Below are positions 58,022 through 64,000 of a DNA stretch of 64,000 nt, piece by piece. The translations under genes were made by a program, and so were the position numbers. How positions within the stretch are numbered: position 1 is the stretch's first letter; the number at the start of each line of letters is the position of its first letter. Source of the DNA: Dyella_A sp050749815 (GTDB lineage: Bacteria > Pseudomonadota > Gammaproteobacteria > Xanthomonadales > Rhodanobacteraceae); assembly GCF_050749815.1 (NCBI RefSeq), contig NZ_CP192735.1, positions 3,410,001-3,474,000 of the forward strand, read 5' to 3'. The notes below the pieces were generated by a model. The model saw only the letters and a list, made by a program, of their open reading frames with translations, searched no databases and was not told the DNA's origin.

Positions 58022-60408
58022 GCTTCCTCCCAGTCCGTCGGTACGAGAGGGGTGGCCATGGTTGGCGCGGGCAGTACAGGAGTTTCTGCCACTGGAGCGC
58101 GCGGCTTTTGTGTGCGCCGTTGCGCCTCGTCCTGAGACCTTTGCTTATTGAACTTGGCGTACGCCTCATGCGACTTCACGAGCCGGTCAAGCTTCGCGCC
58201 TCTGCGCAAGGCCGAGCTGTCTAGCCAGGTTACAGCTGTACAAATTGAACTGGGTGTAATGGCTCCGGCGGAAGGGCGCGGCCCATGGAAGCAGGAGAAC
58301 CATTGCTTGCCCACCAGCACATAGAGGCAACGATGGTCCCATGGCTCCTCGCGTGCAAAGACCTTTGCTCGGTGTTCCAGCGATCGCAGGATGGGGTGGC
58401 TGTAGAAGAGGCCGTTGTGTTTCACACCCCTCTGAGCATCGACCCTGAGTTTTTCTTTTGTTTCTATCGAGGTGGCGACGATAAATGAGTCGTCGAAGGC
58501 CATGGGCCGACCTGAGAAGCTGAAACGTCTTAAACCCTCCGCCGTTGCGGCTTCTGGCGAGAGCAGGCTGTTGCTGGAGGCATGATGGTTGAAAAAGTCA
58601 AAGAGGTAATGAGATAGCTCCTCATGGAGCTCTACGAACGACAGCTTTGCACGCTTCCAACCCTTGTGGCTTGACGATTTCCCACGATCGTCGCGCGGGA
58701 TACTCACGTTGCCCGGTAGCGGAACGACAAGCTCCTCTTTCACCACGCCAAAGGTGCGCTCAACAGACGATCCATAGCGAGCATGGCCGGGCGGGCGTGA
58801 CTGCTTATGGACCCCCAAGCTTGCCAAGCACGCTTCGAAGAAAACTGATTCGAACTCCTTGCCATTGTCCACTACGATGCACTCGGGGAGCCTCTCATGC
58901 CTCATCACGCAATCGCGGAGAACAAGTGCGCACGAGCGCCGGCTCGGTGGCCTAAAGCTAAGCGACATCGCAAGGACGGCCCCGGTGAACTCATCGGTCA
59001 TGATCGTCAACCAGGGGCGGTCCGTTACCTGTTTCCCGCCGGTCACCATGACGACAAGATGGATGTCCAGTACTGCATGGTCCACGTGGGCGCGCTCAAA
59101 GGGGCGCAGGGCCAGGTTGGAGCGCTCACGTGGATCGGCCGGGGCTGCTGCTGCGTTCTCCGCCCGCTTTCCTCCGCGCGCTTTGGCAGCAACCTCAGGG
59201 GTAATCCTGCGGACCCGCCTTAGAAATGCCGGAAAGCTGATTGGTCTGTCGCCGCTTAGCACGCTCGGACTTGCTTTGAAGTCGCTCAGGTATGCGCCAA
59301 AGCAGCGATAGGGTCTCCAACCGTCCGCGCTTAGGTAGGTGCGTGACAAGCACGCGTGAAGAAGTTCTTCGTGTTCGGGCGAAAGCCGAGAGCCGCGATT
59401 ACCTCTCGCGTGTTTGGAAGGGATGAGGGCTTTGACGCCGCCAGCCGCGTACTGAGCCCGCCAATGCCTCAAGGTCCGCTCGGCAACCTTCCGAACGGCC
59501 GCCCCATTGAGCTGGTTCAGTCGCTGAACCAACTCATGAGCTTCGTTCGCCGTCAAAGCGTTGGAGCGATCTACAGCCGACTTGTACGGTAGTGAACACA
59601 GCCTCAGTCCTTCCCGAACCTTTTGTAGCGTGGGTGCATCGAGGGCAATCCAAGTGTCTTCTATATCAGTCAGTAACTGTTCCGTGATCTGGCATGCAAG
59701 CTTGCCCTGGTCGATCAAGCCCAAAATGAACGTCGCATCCGTTTCTCCCAGACGCCGAAGGAGTGCTCCTATAGTTAGGGCGGTCTCCTTTTTCAGGCAG
59801 CAAAGAATTTTGCGCTCCCGTTCTTCTCGGTCGACCGGTGCTTCCGCCAGTCGACACTTGAGCAGCAGGTCGTAGTTCGCTAGCTCTAGGCGATTGAGCG
59901 CTAGATCTGTGATGACGCGATGGGTGATGCCCAGGCAGGCGAATGCTTCGCTGGCGGGCCGGTAGACAAAGCCGTCTTTGGTCTTTAGCCAATCCCGAGG
60001 ACGCTCAACGCATAGCTCAAGGCACCTTTCGGCCGGCTTCACCTCATAGGCGCGCAAGCCATCGGTGTGGACGGTGAGGACATCAGCGGTGTAGCGCGTT
60101 CGATAGCAGTGACCACGCTTGTTTATACCCTCGATAGGAACGCTGGTTGGCTGATCCCAGTACTCAATCAGGCCGTCAAATCCGAACTCGCAACGCAGGA
60201 GGAACAAGTACTCCAGATGGCTTTCCGCCATCATGGAGCAGCCCATGCGCCTGCTGACATAGCGGTAGCAACAGTTGGGCACCACCCCATTTGACTGTAC
60301 GCGCCGAGCAGGTGGTGACGAACGAACTGCGTCCAGGTAGTCCATACCAGCACTTGGAAGCCTGGTAGCGACTGATAGTTGTTCCGAAAGCTCGCGCGTG
60401 GAGATCAC
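58018..60408 (-). CDS. tnsAB: TnsA-TnsB fusion transposase
   Basis: 796 residues from the GTG at 60408, chosen because AGAGGAGG lies 5-6 bases upstream. A TTG at 60441 lacks one. The N-terminal 150 residues are a TnsA-like restriction-type nuclease: E66 in SHLEYLFL, D109 in RYTADVLTV and E122-x-K124 in AYEVKP match the E-D-(Q/E)xK catalytic set that cuts the 5' strands. A winged-helix-like segment follows (about 200-255). Then come TnsB features: a helix-turn-helix (AAVRKVAERTLRHWRAQYAAGG, about 302-324) and a DDE integrase core with D443 (RAHVDHAVLD), D514 (VVDNGKEF) and E550 (SSVERTF), spaced 36 residues. One protein should therefore make both strand cuts, giving cut-and-paste movement. Fusions of this kind are known in some Tn7-like groups. 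Confidence 0.92.
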   Translation of the reverse strand: MISTRELSEQLSVATRLPSAGMDYLDAVRSSPPARRVQSNGVVPNCCYRYVSRRMGCSMMAESHLEYLFLLRCEFGFDGLIEYWDQPTSVPIEGINKRGHCYRTRYTADVLTVHTDGLRAYEVKPAERCLELCVERPRDWLKTKDGFVYRPASEAFACLGITHRVITDLALNRLELANYDLLLKCRLAEAPVDREERERKILCCLKKETALTIGALLRRLGETDATFILGLIDQGKLACQITEQLLTDIEDTWIALDAPTLQKVREGLRLCSLPYKSAVDRSNALTANEAHELVQRLNQLNGAAVRKVAERTLRHWRAQYAAGGVKALIPSKHARGNRGSRLSPEHEELLHACLSRTYLSADGWRPYRCFGAYLSDFKASPSVLSGDRPISFPAFLRRVRRITPEVAAKARGGKRAENAAAAPADPRERSNLALRPFERAHVDHAVLDIHLVVMVTGGKQVTDRPWLTIMTDEFTGAVLAMSLSFRPPSRRSCALVLRDCVMRHERLPECIVVDNGKEFESVFFEACLASLGVHKQSRPPGHARYGSSVERTFGVVKEELVVPLPGNVSIPRDDRGKSSSHKGWKRAKLSFVELHEELSHYLFDFFNHHASSNSLLSPEAATAEGLRRFSFSGRPMAFDDSFIVATSIETKEKLRVDAQRGVKHNGLFYSHPILRSLEHRAKVFAREEPWDHRCLYVLVGKQWFSCFHGPRPSAGAITPSSICTAVTWLDSSALRRGAKLDRLVKSHEAYAKFNKQRSQDEAQRRTQKPRAPVAETPVLPAPTMATPLVPTDWEEA

Positions 60409-60544
60409 GGCGTTCCTCCTCTTCAGCTTCGAAGGGCGCAACCGACCCCGTTGCGGCGCTCTACTAGCGCCGTGTCCGATTGACTTTCATAAGGGACCGA
60501 GCTGAAATGGAGATGTCCGGCGAAGCCAAAAGTCGGCACACCAT

Positions 60545-60576
60545 CGAGAGCCTCGTGTGCAACCACGAGGCTCTCG
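60545..60576. terminator. perfect 13-bp hairpin upstream of tnsAB
   Basis: CGAGAGCCTCGTG (60545-60557), loop TGCAAC, CACGAGGCTCTCG (60564-60576). Outside it, GCTGAAATG (60501-60509) and CATTTCAGC (60578-60586) form a second, 9-bp inverted repeat. It lies 31 bases beyond the stop of the small HTH gene and 137 bases before tnsAB. On minus it is followed by GACTTTT after about 13 bases. It may be the terminator of the HTH gene, or part of the transposon right end or attachment site. Confidence 0.65.
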
Positions 60577-60606
60577 TCATTTCAGCGCGGACTTCGCGCT
60601 AAGTGA

Positions 60607-60879
60607 TCATCGGTCCGCCTCCTGTGTTGGCGCCCGGTAGCCCAAATGGGCTCGAGTGGATTCTTCCGCCCAACCAACGACCGCCCGGGTCGCGGCAAAC
60701 CAGCCTCGGCGACCTGGAAGCTGAAACATCTCGATCGGCAGCAGGCCGCGCCTTCTAGCCCGTAAGAGCGCATTCACCGAGGCGAAACCGAGCCACTGAG
60801 ACGTCTCTGCAGCAGTCATGATCGGCTTCGTGACCAGCAGACTTGCGAGCAGCCCTTCATTTGAAGGTGGAACAGGCAT
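60607..60879 (-). CDS. small DNA-binding protein (AlpA/excisionase-like helix-turn-helix)
   Basis: 90 residues from the ATG at 60879 with GAGGA about 7 bases upstream. ETSQWLGFASVNALLRARRRGLLPIEMFQLPGRRGWFAATRAVVGWAEE has the form of MerR/AlpA-type HTH proteins: a short helix-turn-helix, then G-x-LP...F.lpGRRGW and a terminal helix. In mobile elements such proteins act as excisionases or as activators of integrase genes. It lies upstream of tnsAB on the same strand but is separated from it by a strong hairpin and 198 bases, so it may belong to a different element. Family assignment is by pattern only. Confidence 0.62.
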   Translation of the reverse strand: MPVPPSNEGLLASLLVTKPIMTAAETSQWLGFASVNALLRARRRGLLPIEMFQLPGRRGWFAATRAVVGWAEESTRAHLGYRAPTQEADR

Positions 60880-61179
60880 CGTCTGGTCCTCGAGTGTGCT
60901 GCCTAGTCATCGCAGACGCGTTTGGAAACTGATCGATGTACCAGTTCGCGCACGTCGACGTCGCGAGCCCAAAAGTGCCACATTGCTTATGCTTGCAGCA
61001 AGTGCCAAGATATCGTAAGGCATTGATCTAGTGGCGTATTTTTGGGCGCCCAAGAAGATGCTATAGGGCGCCCGAAACGGTTGATTCGGGCACGATCTAC
61101 GTACTGCCGCGACAGGGAGGCCGGCACTCGGCTTAGCCCCCGCAAAGTGAGCATCACCGTCTACCGATGCGCGGTTCCC
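60880..61179. promoter_or_regulatory. divergent intergenic region between the HTH gene and the RHH regulator
   Basis: About 300 bases with no gene. It contains the start region of the minus-strand HTH gene on the left and, on the right, the paired 8-bp palindromes at 61044-61073. A direct repeat AAGTGCCA (60974-60981 and 61000-61007) flanks CATTGCTTATGCTTGCAGC. Possible upstream start codons for the RHH gene (GTG at 61147, TTG at 61042) fall inside it. Confidence 0.4.
61044..61073. promoter_or_regulatory. twin 8-bp palindromes, probable operator of the RHH regulator
   Basis: GGGCGCCC occurs at 61044-61051 and 61066-61073, start-to-start 22 bases (about two helical turns), with TATAGG between the copies and overlapping the second. 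Tandem short palindromes over a promoter are the usual binding arrangement of ribbon-helix-helix repressors, and such a protein starts about 107 bases downstream. Confidence 0.6.
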
Positions 61180-61803
61180 ATGCCAAATCGCTCCCCAACG
61201 TCGATCGAGCTACCCCTTGAGCTTTTGAAGGAGGTCGAGATCTTGCTGCGTCCAGGAGAGGACTTGGGTGCGTTCGTTGAGGCGGCAATCCGCTCGAGGC
61301 TGGCGGCGCGCACCCAACGACGTGGCTTCGGAGGAAGCCTGACAGTCAGTGAGAAAGCCGAGCAAGAGAGCTGCGCCATTGCTGCCGCCCCCTCGTATCG
61401 GGAAGCTAGGATGTTTGTTGCCGCGCAGGCGGCCACCCTAGAGGCTACGGCCTGGCTCACCGCCGCGCAGGTAGGTCAGCTAGCTAAGTGGGGGCCGAGC
61501 GAAGCAGGCGCACGACTTGCAGAATGGTCGCGCGCGGGAAAGATCTTCGCGATTCGAGTTCAATCGCAAGAGCTTTTTCCATCCTATGGCTTTGATCCCT
61601 CAGACGGCTTCATGCCACTCAAGCACCTCGCAAACGTGATCAAGGTCTTGAGCCCACGTAAAAATTCTTGGGGCATTGCGATTTGGTTTTCAGCGGTCAA
61701 TGGCGTCCTAGGCGGCAAGCGGCCACAAGACCTAATCGCCGAACGACCGAGCGCGGTCATTGCCGCGGCCAGGGATGAAGCTCAAGGGGTTCTGCACGGT
61801 TGA
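61180..61803 (+). CDS. ribbon-helix-helix / MbcA-ParS-like (DUF2384) protein, solitary
   Basis: 207 residues from the ATG at 61180. Alternatives are GTG 61147 or TTG 61042, and none has a good ribosome-binding site. The N-terminus TSIELPLELLKEVEILLRPGEDLGAFVEAAIRSRLAARTQRRGF has the strand-helix-helix pattern of RHH DNA-binding domains. A middle segment ATAWLTAAQVGQLAKWGPSEAGARLAEWSRAGKIFAIRVQSQELFPSYGFD is followed by the C-terminus LANVIKVLSPRKNSWGIAIWFSAVNGVLGGKRPQDLIAERPSAVIAAARDEAQG, which resembles the toxin-binding domain of MbcA/ParS antitoxins. No RES-type toxin gene follows. The next gene is the convergent SIR2 gene. It may be a solitary regulator, or an antitoxin whose toxin is lost or elsewhere. 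Confidence 0.65.
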   Translation: MPNRSPTSIELPLELLKEVEILLRPGEDLGAFVEAAIRSRLAARTQRRGFGGSLTVSEKAEQESCAIAAAPSYREARMFVAAQAATLEATAWLTAAQVGQLAKWGPSEAGARLAEWSRAGKIFAIRVQSQELFPSYGFDPSDGFMPLKHLANVIKVLSPRKNSWGIAIWFSAVNGVLGGKRPQDLIAERPSAVIAAARDEAQGVLHG

Positions 61804-61887
61804 GTTCGCCGAAAATAACGGGGAAATCAGAATCCAGGGCCCTTCCCGCCGTCCGGGCGCCATCTGCCGGTAAAATCATCCATCTTG

Positions 61888-63669
61888 TTACCAGGACATC
61901 CTGCCTACGTAGCGCTCGAAGGTTTGCACGAAAAGCTCCAGAAAGCGGCGACTTCTCTTGGCGAATCCTGCATCGAGCAGCGCAGCAATGATCACGTCGG
62001 ACTGGAGCTCGTGAATAAGTGTCGTGGCTGATGACGAATGCCAGCCCGCACGCCCGACTGGCATCCTGGCAAACAACCCTTGGGGTGTGCTGGACGCAGC
62101 TTGCTCTAAGTTCGCCTCGTCACACTCCTCAAGGAATGCCAGAGCTGCCAAGGTCTCGAAGCGCTCGAATACCAACTCAAAGTCCGGCGACACGCCAGCA
62201 AAGCTTGAGCGCCATGAAGACATGACATCAAGTAAGTGATCGCTGAGCGGCGTCATGCGCTGCCCGAGGCCGTCAAGTTGCTTCCAGACGTCCTGGTCGT
62301 CTCCTTTCCAAGACCATAGAAACAGCGCCGATACCACTCTACGCGGCTCGCGATGTTCCCGAGGCCACGATGCCACCAGGAGTTCGTGTAGCGTTTGCCA
62401 GCGTTGCGCGCGTGTCAGCCCAACGCCGTACGCAGTGAAGATCAGTACGGCGGGATAGGAGCGCAACCCTAGCCATACCACGAGACCGTTTCCGACCTTT
62501 TCCGCTTGGTGATAGATCCCTTTGATAATCTCGAGGACCAACATCAGTTCGCTGCCATCCCCCCATCGTCCAAGCGCTCCGGCCATGCGCGCCAGAGGTT
62601 CTGCAAGTGCTTCATATCGCGAAACTCGGGATCGAAACTCGTCTTGATTCCATTGTCCGTGGGGCGTGAACGAGGGGGCATCTAGCTGCGCCATCAGTCG
62701 CTCGGCTTCTTGCGAAAACAGCTCATCCAGTTGGATGCGGTATTCCGGCTTGGCTAGGTACCGTTTCGTACTATTGACGAGCAGTTCGACGCTGAGTGGG
62801 TTCTGCCGTTGGCTTTGTTCAAGCGTTTCCACACGCTGCTGCAACGTCTGGAAAAATTCGTCCGCTCCGGCGATCGGAATGATCTTGGCATCACGGTGTC
62901 TCGCCAGCTCGGTCGCGCCAGCTCCGAGGGAGCCGCGTGCAGACCAATAGACAGGGTAGCGCCGGTTCGGCGCGCGAAGAAATGCAGCGCGCAACGCGTG
63001 ATCCCATTCACCGGACCAGCCACAAACGATCAGTCCATGCTCGTCAAAGATTCGATCGAGCAACCTGTCGTAGCTGCCGTGGTAGGTGCTCAGCTCCTGA
63101 TCGGTGTTTAGGATGCGTGCGTCCTTGTAGTCGCCGTGAAGCTTGAGCAGGTAGCAGCGGCTGTGTACCAGCGGCTCGGCGCCGGCAAGCGCATCCACCG
63201 ATGCAACAACGGTCGGTTCGACACCCTGGTCTCGAAGGGCATTCTCCATGAGTCGATCGAAGTTGGTCGTAATGATGACCCGAATGTGACCCGAGCGAAC
63301 CAATCGAGCGATCGCATGGTGCGCTTTGGTTGGAACCTTCCGACCTTCCTCCCGGTCATCCGTGCTGGGTTCAATGTAGCGGTGCAAGATGGCGCGCCGC
63401 TCGTCAGGTGAGCTAGCGATCTCCTCGAGCAACGCAGAGTAGTTGGGCTCCTGGCTCGTCTTCTCTCGATACCATCTTGCCCAGTCCGTTTGTTCTTCGG
63501 CCCCTTGGGCAATTGCGACGCGCCGTATCAGGTCCAGGGTGATTTCCCAACCGGTCGGGATTTCCGCTGAACGCGAAAGCCCCGATCCTAGGAGAACGGC
63601 AAACACTCCTTTGTTTTCGTAAACAGAGAAGGCGAGTTGGGTGATAGCGTCGCTTTGAAGTAACGTCAT
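61888..63669 (-). CDS. SIR2-family NADase-like defence protein
   Basis: 593 residues. The N-terminal about 270 residues form a SIR2-like NAD-binding domain: VLLGSGLSRSAEIPTGWEI (28-32 GSGLS), KAHHAIARLV, VIITTNFDRLMENAL (N136, D138), YLLKLHGDY (H178, D180) and LIVCGWSGEWDHALRAAF (216-230). The remaining 320 residues are helical with no recognised domain and may be the sensor. In anti-phage SIR2 proteins this fold destroys NAD+ on infection and stops cell growth, and sensing parts are very variable. An NADase rather than deacetylase role is inferred from the domain type and the island context. An AT-rich promoter-like stretch (TATATT near 63685) precedes it. Convergent with the RHH gene, 84 bases apart. 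Confidence 0.78.
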   Translation of the reverse strand: MTLLQSDAITQLAFSVYENKGVFAVLLGSGLSRSAEIPTGWEITLDLIRRVAIAQGAEEQTDWARWYREKTSQEPNYSALLEEIASSPDERRAILHRYIEPSTDDREEGRKVPTKAHHAIARLVRSGHIRVIITTNFDRLMENALRDQGVEPTVVASVDALAGAEPLVHSRCYLLKLHGDYKDARILNTDQELSTYHGSYDRLLDRIFDEHGLIVCGWSGEWDHALRAAFLRAPNRRYPVYWSARGSLGAGATELARHRDAKIIPIAGADEFFQTLQQRVETLEQSQRQNPLSVELLVNSTKRYLAKPEYRIQLDELFSQEAERLMAQLDAPSFTPHGQWNQDEFRSRVSRYEALAEPLARMAGALGRWGDGSELMLVLEIIKGIYHQAEKVGNGLVVWLGLRSYPAVLIFTAYGVGLTRAQRWQTLHELLVASWPREHREPRRVVSALFLWSWKGDDQDVWKQLDGLGQRMTPLSDHLLDVMSSWRSSFAGVSPDFELVFERFETLAALAFLEECDEANLEQAASSTPQGLFARMPVGRAGWHSSSATTLIHELQSDVIIAALLDAGFAKRSRRFLELFVQTFERYVGRMSW

Positions 63670-64000
63670 GGATGAAAATCTTAATATAGTGCCCGGGATT
63701 TTTAACCCTAGGCTCGACAGTAGCTAAGTTTTTTGGAGTGGTCGCTAGGCAAGCTGGGATGGGCAAACGCAGATCTGAGGCGTATAAAAAAGGCGGCGGA
63801 TACCAGATTCCTGGGCAGGTTAAGAGCAATTGCCTATCGCACAAGGAAAACCCGTTATACGTCTTGAATGTCACCATGAGATGGCTGTGTTCCGAGAAAC
63901 ATCGGATGGTCGTCCCCCGGAAACTCCGGAATCCATTCGGCATCGTTTTCCCGCAAAGAATATCGATGATTCGTAGTGGAGTAGATAACCTGAATTGACT
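63670..64000. other. 331 bases at the right edge with no gene recognised
   Basis: AT-rich start (promoter of the SIR2 gene), then mixed sequence with no frame of protein-like composition on either strand. An 86-codon plus-strand frame at 63738-63998 has no ribosome-binding site and a composition unlike a protein. Stretches of A and T near 63700-63740 and 63785-63793. The island continues beyond the window. Confidence 0.5.

Larger units (their letters stand above)
51371..64000. mobile_element. acquired region (genomic island) downstream of tRNA-Arg, right border not in window
   Basis: Everything from the tRNA 3' end to the window edge differs from the left side. AT content is visibly higher, long antisense open frames are fewer, and gene content is mobile-element and defence-like (AAA ATPase, Tn7-like transposition genes, HTH protein, RHH regulator, SIR2). 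No tyrosine integrase gene, no duplicated tRNA 3' end and no conjugation genes are in the window. Whether this is one element or several nested ones is open. The Tn7-like module (55689-60408) may have jumped into an older island. Confidence 0.7.

Noticed and set aside
55689..60408. CRISPR-associated transposon (CAST)
   Set aside because: No cas5/6/7/8 or cas12k-like genes, no repeat array, and TniQ has an extra C-terminal DNA-binding region. A distant array outside the window cannot be excluded.
51398..60540. TGTGCG at about 51400 and CGGCACA at 60534-60540 as the two ends of the Tn7-like element
   Set aside because: They share only TGTGC, the next bases do not match, and the flanking 5-mers (GAAGC and CCATC) are not a duplication.
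55429..60540. TGT at 55429 and ACA at 60540 as ends of a minimal element with only the tns genes
   Set aside because: The flanking 5-mers differ (AATCC and CCATC) and the 12-bp repeats at the left have no partner at the right.
60974..61020. A fourth copy of the tRNA-border motif near 60990 (TTATGCTT)
   Set aside because: Only about eight contiguous bases match and the rest of the motif is absent.
63738..63998. An 86-codon plus-strand frame at the right edge
   Set aside because: No ribosome-binding site, an atypical composition and no recognisable domain.
51371..64000. A second copy of the tRNA-Arg 3' end (attR) inside the island
   Set aside because: Only short fragments such as CAGGCGCGC at about 53424 were found. 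No 15-base or longer match.

Overview
The window is a GC-rich gammaproteobacterial chromosome segment that looks like the order Xanthomonadales, most likely a Rhodanobacteraceae relative (Dyella, Rhodanobacter, Frateuria or Luteibacter type). This is inferred from the many TonB-dependent receptors, a NagP/NagX/NagB-II style N-acetylglucosamine regulon, an intergenic repeat beginning GTAGGAGCGCACC, and the codon bias. Species was not determined.

Positions 1-51.3 kb are ordinary chromosome. (a) A truncated TonB receptor lies at the left edge. (b) A threonine operon, hom-thrB-thrC (minus strand), is preceded by a Thr/Ile-rich leader peptide that is too short for standard gene callers, and thrB and thrC are separated by an inverted REP pair. 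(c) An ECF sigma/FecR/STN-receptor surface-signalling cassette. (d) A periplasmic nucleotidase-phosphodiesterase, a membrane LtaS/MdoB-like enzyme and a nucleotide-pyrophosphatase-like enzyme. (e) A complete GlcNAc/chitobiose unit: nagA, nagB-II, nagR and nagP on minus, then nagK, a TonB receptor, beta-hexosaminidase and nagX on plus. The nagP/nagK spacer holds two LacI-type operators. (f) glpQ, a second NPP-like hydrolase, a TonB receptor and a YhhN lysoplasmalogenase-like protein. (g) An Oar-like receptor, a tripartite RND efflux operon, a fatty-acid-hydroxylase-like membrane protein, an amino-acid permease with a perfect 12-bp dyad in its leader, and two tandem M61 peptidases.

A tRNA-Arg(CCG) gene at 51.29 kb marks an abrupt change. 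From there to the right edge the GC content falls, strand use and gene content change, and everything looks acquired. Immediately after the tRNA are three copies (two direct, one inverted) of a 20-bp motif. Then come an AAA/ABC-type ATPase with a zinc-hook-like CxxC and a RloC/PrrC/HEPN-like C-terminus, an unrecognised winged-helix-like protein, and a Tn7-like transposition module (tniQ, tnsC, and a TnsA-TnsB fusion, with coupled or near-coupled genes). Beyond it are a small DNA-binding protein, a ribbon-helix-helix/MbcA-like regulator with twin 8-bp palindromes upstream, and a SIR2-family NADase-like protein. The right border is not in the window.

The most interesting part is 51.4-63.7 kb: a TnsAB-fusion Tn7-like element with a TnsD-sized TniQ and no visible CRISPR array or Cas genes, among at least two probable anti-phage genes. 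No transposon ends with matching target duplications could be identified by eye, so its boundaries and its target are open.
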